A stretch of 64,000 bases of DNA from Pseudomonas peli. GTDB taxonomy: Bacteria; Pseudomonadota; Gammaproteobacteria; Pseudomonadales; Pseudomonadaceae. The notes below the pieces were generated by a model, which did not search any database, was not told the origin of the DNA, and saw nothing but the letters and a program-made list of their open reading frames with translations. The DNA lies in the NCBI RefSeq assembly GCF_900099645.1, contig NZ_FMTL01000002.1, positions 808,334-872,333 on the forward strand, given 5' to 3'. Numbering within the stretch: position 1 is the first letter of the stretch; each line of letters begins with the position of its first letter. Positions 47,993-57,809 of the stretch are shown here, one piece after another. Both the position numbers and the translations under genes were made by a program.

Positions 47993-48032
47993 CGCCTTCA
48001 GCGCTACACCCTAGGCGTAGCGAGCGCCACAT

Positions 48033-48073
48033 ACGGCCAGACGACCTGTAAAGCAGGGCGCCTGGCCGTTTTT
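48033..48073 (+). terminator. Terminator after the DUF945 gene
   Basis: ACGGCCAG (48033-48040) and CTGGCCGT (48062-48069) form an outer stem. CCTG/CAGG form an inner stem, and TTTTTG follows. It separates the DUF945 gene from kdp. Confidence 0.75.
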
Positions 48074-48092
48074 GTTTGTCCACAGCCTGCGA

Positions 48093-48110
48093 TCTTTACG
48101 CTTTCTTTAT
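48093..48110 (+). promoter_or_regulatory. KdpE-binding site candidate
   Basis: TCTTTA at 48093 and again at 48104 form a direct repeat with 11-bp spacing, within TTTACG-N5-TTTATG. The E. coli kdp operator has the same T-rich TTTATA/TTTACA arrangement with 11-bp offset, fitting a tandem OmpR-type dimer. It lies about 90 nt before kdpF. Recognition by the local KdpE is inferred. Confidence 0.5.
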
Positions 48111-48200
48111 GCCGGGCAGCATCGCCCGCACTCGTTCCTTTACGCCCTGGTTGCCGACAATTTGCCCCAAGCGGTAGCCACCGCAATAAGGAGCAAACAC

Positions 48201-48290
48201 ATGAGCATTCTCGACGGGGTGTCCCTGGGCCTGGCCTTGGGACTATTCATTTATTTGCTGGTTGCGCTGTTGCGCGCTGATCAGGCGTAG
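48201..48290 (+). CDS. kdpF: K+-transporting ATPase small subunit KdpF
   Basis: This 29-residue single-helix peptide ([20 protein letters not shown], ending VALLRADQA) is the KdpF size and type. It stabilises the KdpFABC complex. AAGGAG stands 7 nt upstream, and kdpA begins 8 nt after the stop. Confidence 0.92.
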   Translation: MSILDGVSLGLALGLFIYLLVALLRADQA

Positions 48291-48298
48291 GAGCGCAT

Positions 48299-49999
48299 AT
48301 GCACAGTTACGATTTCACCTTGATCCTGGCGTTCTTCGTCCTGGTTCTGCTGCCGGCGCCCTTTATCGGGCGTTACCTGTACCGGGTGATGGAAGGCGAA
48401 AAAACCTGGCTCAGCCCCGTGCTGCAGCCGGTCGAGCGGCTGTGCTACCGGATTGCCGGTGTCGATAGCAACCGCGAGCAGGACTGGAAAACCTACAGCC
48501 TGGCGTTGCTGGCCTTCACCCTGATCAGCCTGCTGACGCTGTTCGCCATCTTGATGCTGCAAGGCAGTTTGCCGCTCAACCCGCAGCAATTGCCGGGGTT
48601 GGAGTGGACGCTGGCGTTCAACACCGCCGTGAGTTTCGTCACCAATACCAACTGGCAGGCGTATAGCGGCGAAGCGCAGATGAGCTATTTCAGCCAGATG
48701 GTTGGCCTGGGCGTGCAGAACTTCGTCAGCCCGGCAGTCGGTCTGGCCGTGCTGGTGGTGTTCTGCCGCGGCATCGCGCGGCGGTCGAGCAATAGCGTCG
48801 GCAACTTCTGGGTCGATCTGACCCGTGCCACGCTTTATGGCCTGCTGCCGTTCTGCCTGGTTCTGGCGCTATTGCTGGTGTGGCAGGGCGTGCCGCAGAC
48901 CTTCCTCGAATACGTCACTGCGCACACCATCGGCGGCACCGATCAGGTTGTGCCACTTGGGCCTGCAGCCAGCCAGATTGCCATCAAGCAGCTGGGCACC
49001 AACGGCGGCGGTTTCTTCGGCGTCAACTCGGCGCATCCGTTCGAGAACCCAACAGCCTGGAGCAACCTGTTCGAGGTGGCCTCGATCATTCTGATCCCCG
49101 CTGCGCTGCTGTTCACCTTTGGCCATTACGTCAAAGACCTGCGCCAGAGCCGTGCGTTGCTGGCCTGCATGCTGATTTTGTTCAGCGTCGGTCTGGGCGG
49201 CACGCTGTATGCCGAGCATCAGCCGAACCCTGCGTTGGCCGCATTGCCGATTGAGCAAAGCGGTTCGCTGGAAGGCAAGGAAAGCCGCTTCGGCACCACG
49301 GCCTCGGCGTTGTGGGCGGTGACCACCACGGCCGCTTCCAACGGTTCGGTCAACGCCATGCACGACAGCTTCAGCGCGCTGGGCGGGATGATCCCGATGT
49401 TCAACATGATGCTCGGCGAAGTGATCTTCGGCGGTGTCGGTGCTGGCCTCTACGGCATGCTGCTGTTTGTGCTGATCGCGGTATTTCTCGCCGGCCTGAT
49501 GATCGGCCGCACCCCGGAATACCTCGGCAAGAAGCTTGAAGCCCGCGAAGTGCGCTTGCTGGTGGCCACCTTGCTGGTAATGCCGGTTGGCGTACTGGTA
49601 CTCGGCGCCCTGGCGGCCAGCCTGCCGGGCCCAGCGTCCTCTGTAAGTAACCCAGGCGCACACGGCTTCAGTCAGATTCTTTACAACTACACCTCCGGTG
49701 CGGCCAACAACGGCTCGGCCTTTGGCGGCTTTGGTGCCAACACGCCGTATCACAACTTGATGATTGGCCTGGCCATGTTGCTTGGCCGTTTCGGCTACAT
49801 CCTGCCGATTCTGGCGATTGCCGGCAGCCTGGCTGCGAAGAAGCGCGCGCCGGTGGGCAGCAACAGCTTCCCGACCCACGGCCCGCTGTTCGTCACCCTG
49901 CTAACCCTGACCATTCTGTTGGTCGGCGGCCTGACCTTCCTGCCGGCATTGGCCCTGGGCCCGATTGCCGAGCACATGACCATGTTCCAGGGCTTCTAA
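48299..49999 (+). CDS. kdpA: K+-transporting ATPase KdpA subunit
   Basis: The 566-residue channel-like subunit forms the K+ selectivity filter. Four filter-like segments are visible: [57 protein letters not shown] and [19 protein letters not shown]. About ten helices and the normal length are present. It is translated just after kdpF and before kdpB (9-nt gap). Confidence 0.97.
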   Translation: MHSYDFTLILAFFVLVLLPAPFIGRYLYRVMEGEKTWLSPVLQPVERLCYRIAGVDSNREQDWKTYSLALLAFTLISLLTLFAILMLQGSLPLNPQQLPGLEWTLAFNTAVSFVTNTNWQAYSGEAQMSYFSQMVGLGVQNFVSPAVGLAVLVVFCRGIARRSSNSVGNFWVDLTRATLYGLLPFCLVLALLLVWQGVPQTFLEYVTAHTIGGTDQVVPLGPAASQIAIKQLGTNGGGFFGVNSAHPFENPTAWSNLFEVASIILIPAALLFTFGHYVKDLRQSRALLACMLILFSVGLGGTLYAEHQPNPALAALPIEQSGSLEGKESRFGTTASALWAVTTTAASNGSVNAMHDSFSALGGMIPMFNMMLGEVIFGGVGAGLYGMLLFVLIAVFLAGLMIGRTPEYLGKKLEAREVRLLVATLLVMPVGVLVLGALAASLPGPASSVSNPGAHGFSQILYNYTSGAANNGSAFGGFGANTPYHNLMIGLAMLLGRFGYILPILAIAGSLAAKKRAPVGSNSFPTHGPLFVTLLTLTILLVGGLTFLPALALGPIAEHMTMFQGF

Positions 50000-50008
50000 G
50001 GGAGAACC

Positions 50009-52063
50009 ATGATGAATGCCCGTATTGAACCGGCGCTGAACAGCGCCCAGCAACACCCGAAAACCTCGATCGCCGCGCTGTGGAAACCTGCGCTGCGCCA
50101 GGCCTTCGTCAAGCTTGATCCACGCCAGCTGCTGCGCTCACCAGTGATGCTGGTGGTTGAGCTGACGGCTGTGGTCACCACCGTGCTGTGCTTTATCCCC
50201 AACCCTCAGGTCTCCACCGGCCTGGCCGTGCAGATTGCTTTGTGGCTGTGGTTTACCGTGCTGTTTGCCAACTTTGCAGAGGCCCTCGCCGAGGGTCGTG
50301 GCAAGGCCCGTGCCGACAGCCTCAAGGCTGGCAGCCAGGGGCTGAATGCGCGGCGCAAGAATGGTCAGCAGTTCGAGACCGTAGCAGCCAGCAGCCTGCG
50401 CCGGGGCGATATCGTGCGGGTCGAGGCCGGCGAACTGATCCCTGGTGACGGCGAAGTCGTCGAAGGCATCGCCACAGTCAACGAAGCGGCGATTACCGGC
50501 GAATCCGCGCCTGTGATTCGTGAGTCTGGCGGCGACCGTTCGGCCGTTACCGGCAACACCCGGGTGGTGTCCGACTGGCTGCTGGTGCAGATCACTGCCA
50601 ACCCGGGCGAATCGACCCTGGACCGAATGATCGCCCTGGTTGAAGGCGCCAAGCGGCAGAAGACGCCTAACGAAGTGGCGCTGGATATCCTGCTGATCGG
50701 CCTGACTCTGATCTTCCTGCTGGTGGTGGCGACCCTGCAGCCGTTCGCTCGTTTTGCCGACGGCGACCTGCCGCTGGTGTACCTGGTGGCGCTGCTGGTG
50801 ACGCTGATTCCGACCACCATCGGCGGGCTGCTCTCAGCCATCGGCATCGCCGGCATGGACCGCCTGGTGCGTCTGAATGTGATCGCCAAGTCCGGCCGCG
50901 CTGTGGAAGCGGCGGGGGACGTGCACGTACTGTTGCTCGACAAGACTGGCACCATCACCTTCGGTAACCGCCGTTGCAGCGCGCTTTACAAAGCGCCGGG
51001 GGTATCCGGCAAGCAGCTTAGCGATGCAACGTTGCTGGCTTCGCTAGCGGACGACACTGCCGAAGGCAAGTCGATTGTCGAATACCTGCGTGCGCTGAAT
51101 ACCATGGTTGAGCCTGAGCGCAGTGCGATCAAATCAATTGCCTTCAGTGCCGAGACGCGCCTGTCCGGCGCCGACTACAACGGCCACAGCTACCGCAAGG
51201 GAGCAGTGGATGCAGTGCTGCTTTATCTAGGCATCGAGCGCAGCGACGTGCCGCCGGTATTGGCCCGTGAAATCGAGAAAATCGCCCAGAGCGGCGGTAC
51301 TCCCTTGCTGGTAGCCGGTGACGGTCAGTTGCTCGGCGCCATTCATCTTAAGGACGTGGTCAAGCCGGGTATTCGCGAACGTTTTGCCGAGCTGCGAGCC
51401 ATGGGCATCCGCACCGTGATGGTGACCGGTGACAACCCGCTGACCGCCGCCGCCATCGCTGCCGAAGCGGGCGTCGATGATGTGATCGCTGAAGCCACCC
51501 CGGAGAAGAAGCTGCAACGCATCCGCAGTGAGCAGGCGGAAGGCAAGATGGTCGCCATGTGCGGCGACGGTGCCAACGACGCCCCGGCCCTGGCCCAGGC
51601 CGATGTGGGCCTGGCGATGAACGACGGCACCCAGGCGGCGCGCGAGGCGGCGAATCTGGTCGACTTGGACAGTGATCCGACCAAGCTGCTCGACGTGGTG
51701 CAGGTGGGCAAGGAGTTGCTGGTGACCCGCGGCGCGCTGACCACCTTCTCGGTGGCCAACGATGTGGCCAAGTACTTCGCCATCCTCCCGGCGCTGTTTA
51801 CCGGCATCTACCCGCAGCTTGGCGCGCTCAACCTGATGCAGCTGCACAGCCCGCAGAGCGCGATTCTCTCGGCCATCGTGTTCAACGCGCTGATCATCGT
51901 AGCGCTGATTCCGCTGGCCCTGCGCGGGGTGCGTGTACAGGCCGCCGATGCTGCCAGCCTGCTGCGCCGCAACCTGTTGATCTACGGCCTGGGCGGCCTG
52001 GTGGCGCCCTTTGTCGGGATCAAGCTGATTGATCTGCTGTTGGTGGCCGTCGGCCTCGTTTAA
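50009..52063 (+). CDS. kdpB: K+-transporting P-type ATPase KdpB subunit
   Basis: The 684-residue P-type ATPase has phosphorylated D311 in [18 protein letters not shown] ([17 protein letters not shown]) and the hinge [21 protein letters not shown]. It energises K+ uptake through KdpA. Tandem ATG codons at 50009 and 50012 follow GGGAG; either may be used. A 74-nt gap with a REP-like double hairpin separates it from kdpC. Confidence 0.98.
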   Translation: MMNARIEPALNSAQQHPKTSIAALWKPALRQAFVKLDPRQLLRSPVMLVVELTAVVTTVLCFIPNPQVSTGLAVQIALWLWFTVLFANFAEALAEGRGKARADSLKAGSQGLNARRKNGQQFETVAASSLRRGDIVRVEAGELIPGDGEVVEGIATVNEAAITGESAPVIRESGGDRSAVTGNTRVVSDWLLVQITANPGESTLDRMIALVEGAKRQKTPNEVALDILLIGLTLIFLLVVATLQPFARFADGDLPLVYLVALLVTLIPTTIGGLLSAIGIAGMDRLVRLNVIAKSGRAVEAAGDVHVLLLDKTGTITFGNRRCSALYKAPGVSGKQLSDATLLASLADDTAEGKSIVEYLRALNTMVEPERSAIKSIAFSAETRLSGADYNGHSYRKGAVDAVLLYLGIERSDVPPVLAREIEKIAQSGGTPLLVAGDGQLLGAIHLKDVVKPGIRERFAELRAMGIRTVMVTGDNPLTAAAIAAEAGVDDVIAEATPEKKLQRIRSEQAEGKMVAMCGDGANDAPALAQADVGLAMNDGTQAAREAANLVDLDSDPTKLLDVVQVGKELLVTRGALTTFSVANDVAKYFAILPALFTGIYPQLGALNLMQLHSPQSAILSAIVFNALIIVALIPLALRGVRVQAADAASLLRRNLLIYGLGGLVAPFVGIKLIDLLLVAVGLV

Positions 52064-52078
52064 GCAAGCGCAATCCTT

Positions 52079-52117
52079 AGCCCGGATGAACTCCGGGCTC
52101 GGATTGCATCCGGCTAC
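52079..52117 (+). repeat. REP-like palindromic sequence between kdpB and kdpC
   Basis: AGCCCGGA (52079-52086) and TCCGGGCT (52092-52099) form an 8-bp stem. The next segment GGATTGCATCCGGCTA can also pair with TAGCCCGGAT. TAGCCCGGATG-type palindromes are common intergenic repeats in Pseudomonas; here it interrupts an operon. Confidence 0.55.
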
Positions 52118-52137
52118 ACAGAATCTGGAGATTTATC

Positions 52138-52704
52138 ATGCTCAAACAAATCCGCCCAGCCATTAGCGTGCTGGCCTTTATGACCCTGGTCACCGGTGTG
52201 GTTTATCCCTTGACCGTTACCGGTGTGGCGCAGCTGGCGTTCCCGGCGCAGGCCAATGGCAGCCTGTTGCACAATCAACAAGGCGATGTGCTCGGTAGCG
52301 CGTTATTGGCGCAACCCTTCGAGGGCGCGCAGTGGTTTCAGCCGCGTCTATCGGCCGGTGGTTACGCCACCGTGGCCAGCGGTGCCAGCAACCTGGCACC
52401 GAGCAACCCGGCGTTGGCCGAGCGTATCGCCGCAGATGCCCAGCGCTTGCAGGCAGAAGGTCAGGGCGCAGTACCCATGCAGCTGGTGACCACCTCGGCC
52501 AGTGGCCTCGATCCGCATCTGTCGCCGGCAGCGGCGCAGTTTCAGATCGCCCGAATCGCCGCAGCACGTGGCATCCCGGCGGCCAGCCTGGAACGACTGA
52601 TCGAACAGCACGTGGAAAAGCCACTGGTAGGGCCGGCAGTGGTCAATGTGCTGGCGCTGAACCTGGCGCTGGCCGACAATTCGCCTCCCGCAAAAGCTGA
52701 GTAA
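52138..52704 (+). CDS. kdpC: K+-transporting ATPase KdpC subunit
   Basis: The 188-residue subunit has an N-terminal membrane anchor ([21 protein letters not shown], as [17 protein letters not shown]) and a periplasmic domain with [20 protein letters not shown] and [16 protein letters not shown]. Those motifs are diagnostic of KdpC. It acts as a K+-affinity chaperone in the KdpFABC pump. It lies 5 nt upstream of kdpD. Confidence 0.97.
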   Translation: MLKQIRPAISVLAFMTLVTGVVYPLTVTGVAQLAFPAQANGSLLHNQQGDVLGSALLAQPFEGAQWFQPRLSAGGYATVASGASNLAPSNPALAERIAADAQRLQAEGQGAVPMQLVTTSASGLDPHLSPAAAQFQIARIAAARGIPAASLERLIEQHVEKPLVGPAVVNVLALNLALADNSPPAKAE

Positions 52705-52709
52705 CTTGC

Positions 52710-55364
52710 ATGAGTGATGCCGTACGCGCCGATGCCCTGCTCGATGAGATGCCGCGAGAGGGGCGTGGCCGGCTAAAGGTCTTTCTCGGCGCGGCGCCTG
52801 GCGTAGGTAAGACCTACGCCATGTTGCAGGCGGCGCAGGCGCAATTGCGCCAGGGCGTCGACCTGCGCGTTGGTGTGGTGGAAACCCATGGCCGCGCGGA
52901 AACCGAGGCCATGCTCACCGGCTTGCCGCAACAACCGCAGCAGCGTCTGGAATACCGTGGCGTGGCGCTGAGCGAGATGGACCTCGACGGCATTCTGGCC
53001 AAACCGCCGAAGCTGCTGCTGGTCGATGAGCTGGCGCACAGCAATGCCCCCGGCAGCCGCCACAGCAAACGTTGGCAGGATGTGCAGGAGCTGCTGGATG
53101 CCGGCATCGACGTGTACACCACGGTCAACGTGCAGCACCTCGAAGCGCTGAATGATCAGGTGCGCGATATCACCGGCGTGCAAGTGCGTGAAACCCTGCC
53201 GGATTGGGTGTTGCAGGAAGCCGACGAAATTCTGCTGATCGACCTGCCGCCGCGCGAGCTGCTGGAGCGCCTGCGCGAAGGCAAGGTGTATGTGCCGGAA
53301 CAGGCGCGCGCCGCCATCGATGCATTTTTCAGCCAGACCAACCTCACCGCGTTGCGCGAACTGGCGATGCAGACGGCTGCTGCGCGGGTCGATGCGGACC
53401 TCAGCCGACGCTACCGCCAGCAAGGTCAGCAAGCGCCTGCGCTGCGTGGCCGCTTGCTGGTCGGCATCGACGGCGATGCTCAGGCCGAGCGCCTAGTGCG
53501 GCACGCCTGCCGGGTGGCCGAGCGCCGTCATCTGCCCTGGTCGGTGGTTTATGTGGACACCGGCGGTGAGCGCGATGAAACCCGTTTGAGTTACCTGCAG
53601 GGCGCGCAGCAACTGGCCGAGCGCCTGGGCGGGGAGGTGGTCAGCCTGCGCGGCAGCGAGGTGGCGAAAACCCTGATCGAGCATGCCCGCGAACGCCGCG
53701 CCAGCCTGATTCTGGTGGGCCGCAGCCGGCAACGTCTGCGGCGTATCTGGCACCTTGGCCGGGGGCTGGCGGAGCGCTTGTTGCAGCACGGCCAGGGCCT
53801 GGAAATCAGCGTGCTGGATACCGAGGCAAGCCATACCCCGGCCCTGTCGCGGCGCCGCCAGCCTGTAGTCTGGCGTGACTACCTGCTGGCCTTGCTGGCG
53901 ACGCTGCTGGCCTCTGCCGTGGCGCTGGGTTTATCCCGTGTACTGGAGTTGCCGAATATCTCGCTGATTCTGCTGGCGGCGGTATTGGTGGTGGCGGTGC
54001 GCAGCAGCCTGGGCCCGGCCATGGCATGCGCGGGGCTGTCGTTTCTGGCGTACAACTTTCTGTTTATTCCGCCTACCCTGACCCTGACCATCGACCGTCA
54101 GCAGGACGTGCTGACCCTGTTGTTCTTTCTGCTGATGGCCGGGCTGACCGGTAACCTGGCCAGCCGCCAGCGCCAGCAATTACAGGCGCTGCGTGAGACG
54201 CAGCGAGAAACCAGCGCACTGCTGGAATTGTCGCGCAAGCTGACGGCGGCCACCGACCGCCAGGCGGTTCTGGCTGCGGCCATGCAGCAGCTGGGCCTGT
54301 GGCAGGACGTTGAGGTCAGCTTGCTGTCGCGTAGCCCGGATGCGCTGTGGAAGGTGGAGGCGGGTGCGCAGCGCCTGCTCACTGATCTGGAACGAGCGGC
54401 GGCGGATTGGTCATGGCAGCACGATCAGCCGGCCGGACTGGGCACCGGCACCTTGCCGGACGGGCGCTGGTGGTGGTTGCCATTGTCGGGCGAAGAGGGG
54501 CCGCTGTTGCTGCTCGGTATCAGCCCCAAGGACGGCAGGAGCTTACCTGCCGAGCGATGGCGTCTGCTTACGGCGTTGGGCCAGCCCTTGGCCCAGGCCC
54601 TGGAACGCGCGCAGCTGGCGGAGGATCTGGAGGCCGCGCGCCTGCACGGGCAGACCGAGGAGCTGCGCAGCGCGCTGCTGGCCTCGGTCTCCCATGATCT
54701 GCGCACGCCGCTGACCGCTATGCGCGGCTCGATTGATAGCCTGCTGGCGCTGGGTGAGCAGATTCCCCTGGCTGATCGCCGCGAGCTGCTGGAAGGCACC
54801 CGCGATGAGGCCGAGCGCCTCGACCGTTATATCCAGAACCTGCTGGACATGACCCGCCTGGGTCACGGCGGGCTGAAGCTGGCGCGTGACTGGGTCGCCC
54901 CGGCGGATATCGTTGCCAGTGCGACCCAGCGCCTGCGCCCGGTATTGTCTGCCTTGCAACTGGAAATACAGGTGCCGCAACAGCTGCCGCTGCTCTATGT
55001 GCATGCCGCGTTGATCGAACAGGCGCTGGTCAATGTGCTGGAGAATGCTGCGCGTTTTTCCCCGCCCCAGGGGCGTTTGCGTGTGGCCATCGAGGCGGAT
55101 GCCGAGGAACTGCGCTTTAGTGTCAGTGACCAGGGGCCGGGTATTCCTGAGCATGAGCGCACGAAGATTTTCGATATGTTTTATACCGCCGCCCGTGGTG
55201 ATCGCGGTGGGCAGGGCACTGGTCTGGGCCTGGCGATCTGTCAGGGCATGCTCGGCGCCCATGGCGGTCGGGTGACTGTGGGCGAAGGGCTGGATGGCCT
55301 GGGCGCAAGCCTGACCCTGCACCTGCCGTTGCACACGCAGCCGCAGATGGAAGAAGAACAGTGA
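52710..55364 (+). CDS. kdpD: Sensor histidine kinase KdpD
   Basis: The 884-residue sensor has the N-terminal KdpD domain with Walker A GAAPGVGKTYAML (about 28-40), VVETHGR and LLVDELAHSNAPGSRH. A USP-like domain (about 245-370) comes next, then four close transmembrane helices (about 395-485). A GAF-like region, HisKA with H662 (SVSHDLRTPL) and HATPase (ENAARFS, DQGPGIP, GQGTGLGL) complete it. It responds to K+ limitation and turgor or ionic signals, phosphorylating KdpE. It is part of one six-gene kdp operon, with the regulator next. Confidence 0.97.
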   Translation: MSDAVRADALLDEMPREGRGRLKVFLGAAPGVGKTYAMLQAAQAQLRQGVDLRVGVVETHGRAETEAMLTGLPQQPQQRLEYRGVALSEMDLDGILAKPPKLLLVDELAHSNAPGSRHSKRWQDVQELLDAGIDVYTTVNVQHLEALNDQVRDITGVQVRETLPDWVLQEADEILLIDLPPRELLERLREGKVYVPEQARAAIDAFFSQTNLTALRELAMQTAAARVDADLSRRYRQQGQQAPALRGRLLVGIDGDAQAERLVRHACRVAERRHLPWSVVYVDTGGERDETRLSYLQGAQQLAERLGGEVVSLRGSEVAKTLIEHARERRASLILVGRSRQRLRRIWHLGRGLAERLLQHGQGLEISVLDTEASHTPALSRRRQPVVWRDYLLALLATLLASAVALGLSRVLELPNISLILLAAVLVVAVRSSLGPAMACAGLSFLAYNFLFIPPTLTLTIDRQQDVLTLLFFLLMAGLTGNLASRQRQQLQALRETQRETSALLELSRKLTAATDRQAVLAAAMQQLGLWQDVEVSLLSRSPDALWKVEAGAQRLLTDLERAAADWSWQHDQPAGLGTGTLPDGRWWWLPLSGEEGPLLLLGISPKDGRSLPAERWRLLTALGQPLAQALERAQLAEDLEAARLHGQTEELRSALLASVSHDLRTPLTAMRGSIDSLLALGEQIPLADRRELLEGTRDEAERLDRYIQNLLDMTRLGHGGLKLARDWVAPADIVASATQRLRPVLSALQLEIQVPQQLPLLYVHAALIEQALVNVLENAARFSPPQGRLRVAIEADAEELRFSVSDQGPGIPEHERTKIFDMFYTAARGDRGGQGTGLGLAICQGMLGAHGGRVTVGEGLDGLGASLTLHLPLHTQPQMEEEQ

Positions 55365-55374
55365 TGGATAGCCG

Positions 55375-56070
55375 ATGAGCCAAAACCCCGCGACCATTCT
55401 GGTTATCGATGACGAAGCGCAGATTCGCAAATTCCTGCGCATCAGCCTTACGGCCCAGGGCTACAAGGTGCTGGAAGGCGCTACGGGGCAGGAAGGTCTG
55501 GCCCAGGCCGCGCTGGGTAAACCGGACCTGGTGGTGCTCGACCTCGGCCTGCCGGATATGGACGGCCAACAGGTGTTGCGTGAGCTGCGCGCCTGGTCGC
55601 AAGTGCCGGTACTGGTGCTGTCGGTGCGCGCCAGCGAGGGCGAAAAGGTCCTGGCGCTGGATGGCGGCGCCAATGACTACGTGACCAAACCGTTCGGCAT
55701 TCAGGAATTCCTCGCCCGCGTGCGCGTGTTGCTGCGCCTGGCCGGCGGTGTGGAACAGGCCAGCGCGGCGGTCAGCAGCGGCCCGCTGCAGGTGGATTTC
55801 GCCTACCGCCGGGTCAGCCTCGATGGTGTTGAAGTCAGCCTGACCCGCAAGGAATATGCGGTACTGGCGCAACTGGCGCGGCATATCGGCCGGGTAGTGA
55901 CTCAGCAGCAACTGCTCAAGGACATCTGGGGCCCGACCCACGGCGAGGACAGCCACTACCTGCGCGTGGTGGTCGGCCACCTACGGCAGAAACTCGGCGA
56001 CGATCCCACCGCGCCGCGCTTTATCGTCACCGAAGCAGGTGTTGGCTATCGCCTGCGCGATTCCGCCTAG
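55375..56070 (+). CDS. kdpE: Response regulator KdpE
   Basis: The 231-residue OmpR-family regulator has a receiver with D56 (LVVLDLGLPDMDG) and K107-region NDYVTKPFG. The winged-helix DNA-binding domain carries LTRKEYAVLAQLARHIGRVV and HYLRVVVGHLRQKLGDDP, then TEAGVGYRLRD. It activates kdpFABC. The kdpD stop is 10 nt upstream; GATAGCC lies before the ATG with a weak ribosome site. Its stop is 5 nt from the end of the dispersed element copy B. Confidence 0.97.
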   Translation: MSQNPATILVIDDEAQIRKFLRISLTAQGYKVLEGATGQEGLAQAALGKPDLVVLDLGLPDMDGQQVLRELRAWSQVPVLVLSVRASEGEKVLALDGGANDYVTKPFGIQEFLARVRVLLRLAGGVEQASAAVSSGPLQVDFAYRRVSLDGVEVSLTRKEYAVLAQLARHIGRVVTQQQLLKDIWGPTHGEDSHYLRVVVGHLRQKLGDDPTAPRFIVTEAGVGYRLRDSA

Positions 56071-56075
56071 GTTCT

Positions 56076-56274
56076 AGAGCTTATTTACGATCTCGCGAGC
56101 TAGAGTCCTGCAAGGCAAAAACAGGCGAGGAAGCGGAGTGTACTTTTGTACATGAGCATTACTCGTTTCACTCGCCCCCTCGGGGTCGCGCTAAAGCGCA
56201 TTAGCCGCAAGCGGCTTGCCGAGCCTGTTTTTAACGCAGCAGGGCCGACGCGTAGCAGATCGTAAAAAGTCTCT
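56076..56274 (-). repeat. Structured dispersed element, copy B
   Basis: 199 bp bounded by an 18-bp imperfect inverted repeat (AGAGCTTATTTACGATCT at 56076-56093 against 56257-56274, 15 of 18 matching). Its minus strand matches copy A at 16748-16986 over most of its length, including the hairpins GCCGC/GCGGC and GCGC/GCGC and the block GTAATGCTCATGTACAA. CCCCGAGGGG replaces CCCGAAGGG, keeping a stem. The first two bases complete the TAG stop of the patatin gene. The end next to kdpE may extend a few bases (GGTTCT, 56070-56075). Confidence 0.8.
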
Positions 56275-57298
56275 AGCGGTCGCCACGCTCGTACTTATCC
56301 AGCGTATCGCTGGCGATCTGCCGGCCGAGCATGATCAGCTCCGGCGCCTTGTAGAACTCGAAGAAGCGACACACTCGCTTGGGTACGTTGATCAGGATGT
56401 CCGGCGGATAGCCGGCGATTTTGTACTGAGCCAGGGACGTCTGCATAACCTCGAAGCTCTGGTTGATCAGTTCCAAGAGTGAGGCCGGGCCGCTGAGGTC
56501 GGCCACCCGCGAGCCGCTGGCGGATTTCGGTGCGGCGGGTTTGTCCAGGTTGCTACGGGCATTCTGCTGCCAGGGATTGATGGCTTCGGGCTGCAGTGGG
56601 TTGCTGTTGTCTTCCAGCAGAAGCAGCTCATCGTCTTCGCCGGGTTTGCGTTTGAACGAGGGCAGGCGTGAGCCGAGCGAGCTCATCAATAGATCAAAGC
56701 GGCCCTTGAGCGCCGGCGCGCGTTCGATGATCGGCAGTTCGTAGTGCTGCTGGTTGGTCGAGTTGAGGTTGACCGCAATGATCAGATCGCAGTGGCTGGA
56801 CACCACCGGCACGATGGGCAACGGGTTGAGCAGGCCGCCATCGACCAGCATGCGCTTGCCCTGTACCACCGGGGTGAACAGGCTAGGAATCGCCGCTGAG
56901 GCGCGCATGGCCTGGTGCAGGCAGCCTTCCTGGAACCAGATTTCCTGCTGGTTGGTTAGGTCGGTAGCCACGGCGGTGAAGGGGATCGGCAGCTCTTCAA
57001 TATTGATCTCGCCGACTATTTCGCGAATCTTGCCGAAGACCTTTTCACCGCGAATCGCCCCTAAACGGAAGCTCACATCCAGCAGGCGCAGCACGTCCAG
57101 ATAATCCAGGCTCTGCGTCCATTCGCGGTACTCATTGAGTTTGCCGGCGGCGTAGATGCCGCCCACCACCGCGCCCATGGAGCAACCAGCGATACAGGCG
57201 ATTTCATAGCCACGGGCTTCCAGCTCCTCGATCACGCCGATGTGCGCATAACCACGCGCACCACCGGAGCCCAGTACCAGCGCAATGCGCTTACTCAT
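56273..57298 (-). CDS. Patatin-like phospholipase family protein
   Basis: The 341-residue serine hydrolase of the patatin/NTE family has the oxyanion loop LGSGGARGYAHIG (10-20), nucleophile S40 in IAGCSMGAVVGG and catalytic D153 in LVDGGLLNPLP. A C-terminal region of about 150 residues beyond the lipase domain includes a variable linker and PPDILINVPKRVCRFFEF. I start at the ATG at 57298 (MSKRIALVLG). No signal peptide is seen, so it is probably cytoplasmic or membrane-associated. Its TAG stop is shared with the end of dispersed element B. Confidence 0.92.
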   Translation of the reverse strand: MSKRIALVLGSGGARGYAHIGVIEELEARGYEIACIAGCSMGAVVGGIYAAGKLNEYREWTQSLDYLDVLRLLDVSFRLGAIRGEKVFGKIREIVGEINIEELPIPFTAVATDLTNQQEIWFQEGCLHQAMRASAAIPSLFTPVVQGKRMLVDGGLLNPLPIVPVVSSHCDLIIAVNLNSTNQQHYELPIIERAPALKGRFDLLMSSLGSRLPSFKRKPGEDDELLLLEDNSNPLQPEAINPWQQNARSNLDKPAAPKSASGSRVADLSGPASLLELINQSFEVMQTSLAQYKIAGYPPDILINVPKRVCRFFEFYKAPELIMLGRQIASDTLDKYERGDR

Positions 57299-57530
57299 CC
57301 TGATGTCCCTCGTAACTATTAATGCAGCGAACATACGCGCCGTGCCGCGCGCCGCCAAGGCGCGATTTGCTAGTATCCACGGCATTCGGGCCTAAGTGCG
57401 ACGGCAATTGGAGGCGTTGGCACTTTTGTCTGTTTTGCACGTCTTACTGGCTGTATTGATGCATCGCAATGAGTCGGGCGATGTGTCTTTATACCGAGTG
57501 AAACGTATGTCTCTTTGCAGGAGTTACCTG

Positions 57531-57809
57531 ATGAAACTGTTGATCGTGTTGCCCATGTTGCTGTTGGTGCTAAGCGGTTGTGCGGGAAAAACGGCCTATC
57601 GCACCAGCTGCGCCAATCAGCTGGACGCCGCCTGGCGCGAGTTGGATCTGGCCAAGGCCGAAGGGTTTGCCGGTACGGTGAGTTATTCCAAGGCGGTGTC
57701 GCTGCTGACTGCGGCGAAAACTCAGCAGCAGTTCGAGGGCTACAAGGGCTGTACGGCGAAGTCCGAGCGCGCCCGTTTCTATATCCGTGAGTCGCGAGCT
57801 GGCCGCTGA
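57531..57809 (+). CDS. Small lipoprotein
   Basis: The 92-residue protein has a lipoprotein signal peptide, MKLLIVLPMLLLVLSGC, with lipobox L-S-G-C. The mature part, with R-T-S-C-A-N-Q-L-D-A-A-W-R-E-L-D-L-A-K-A, then GFAGTVSYSKAVSLLTAAK and QQFEGYKGCTAKSERAR, is helical with two cysteines. AGGAG is 8 nt before the ATG; the frame opens 45 codons earlier but that part is not a leader. It overlaps the flavin reductase gene by one base (TGATG). Function unknown. Confidence 0.82.
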   Translation: MKLLIVLPMLLLVLSGCAGKTAYRTSCANQLDAAWRELDLAKAEGFAGTVSYSKAVSLLTAAKTQQQFEGYKGCTAKSERARFYIRESRAGR

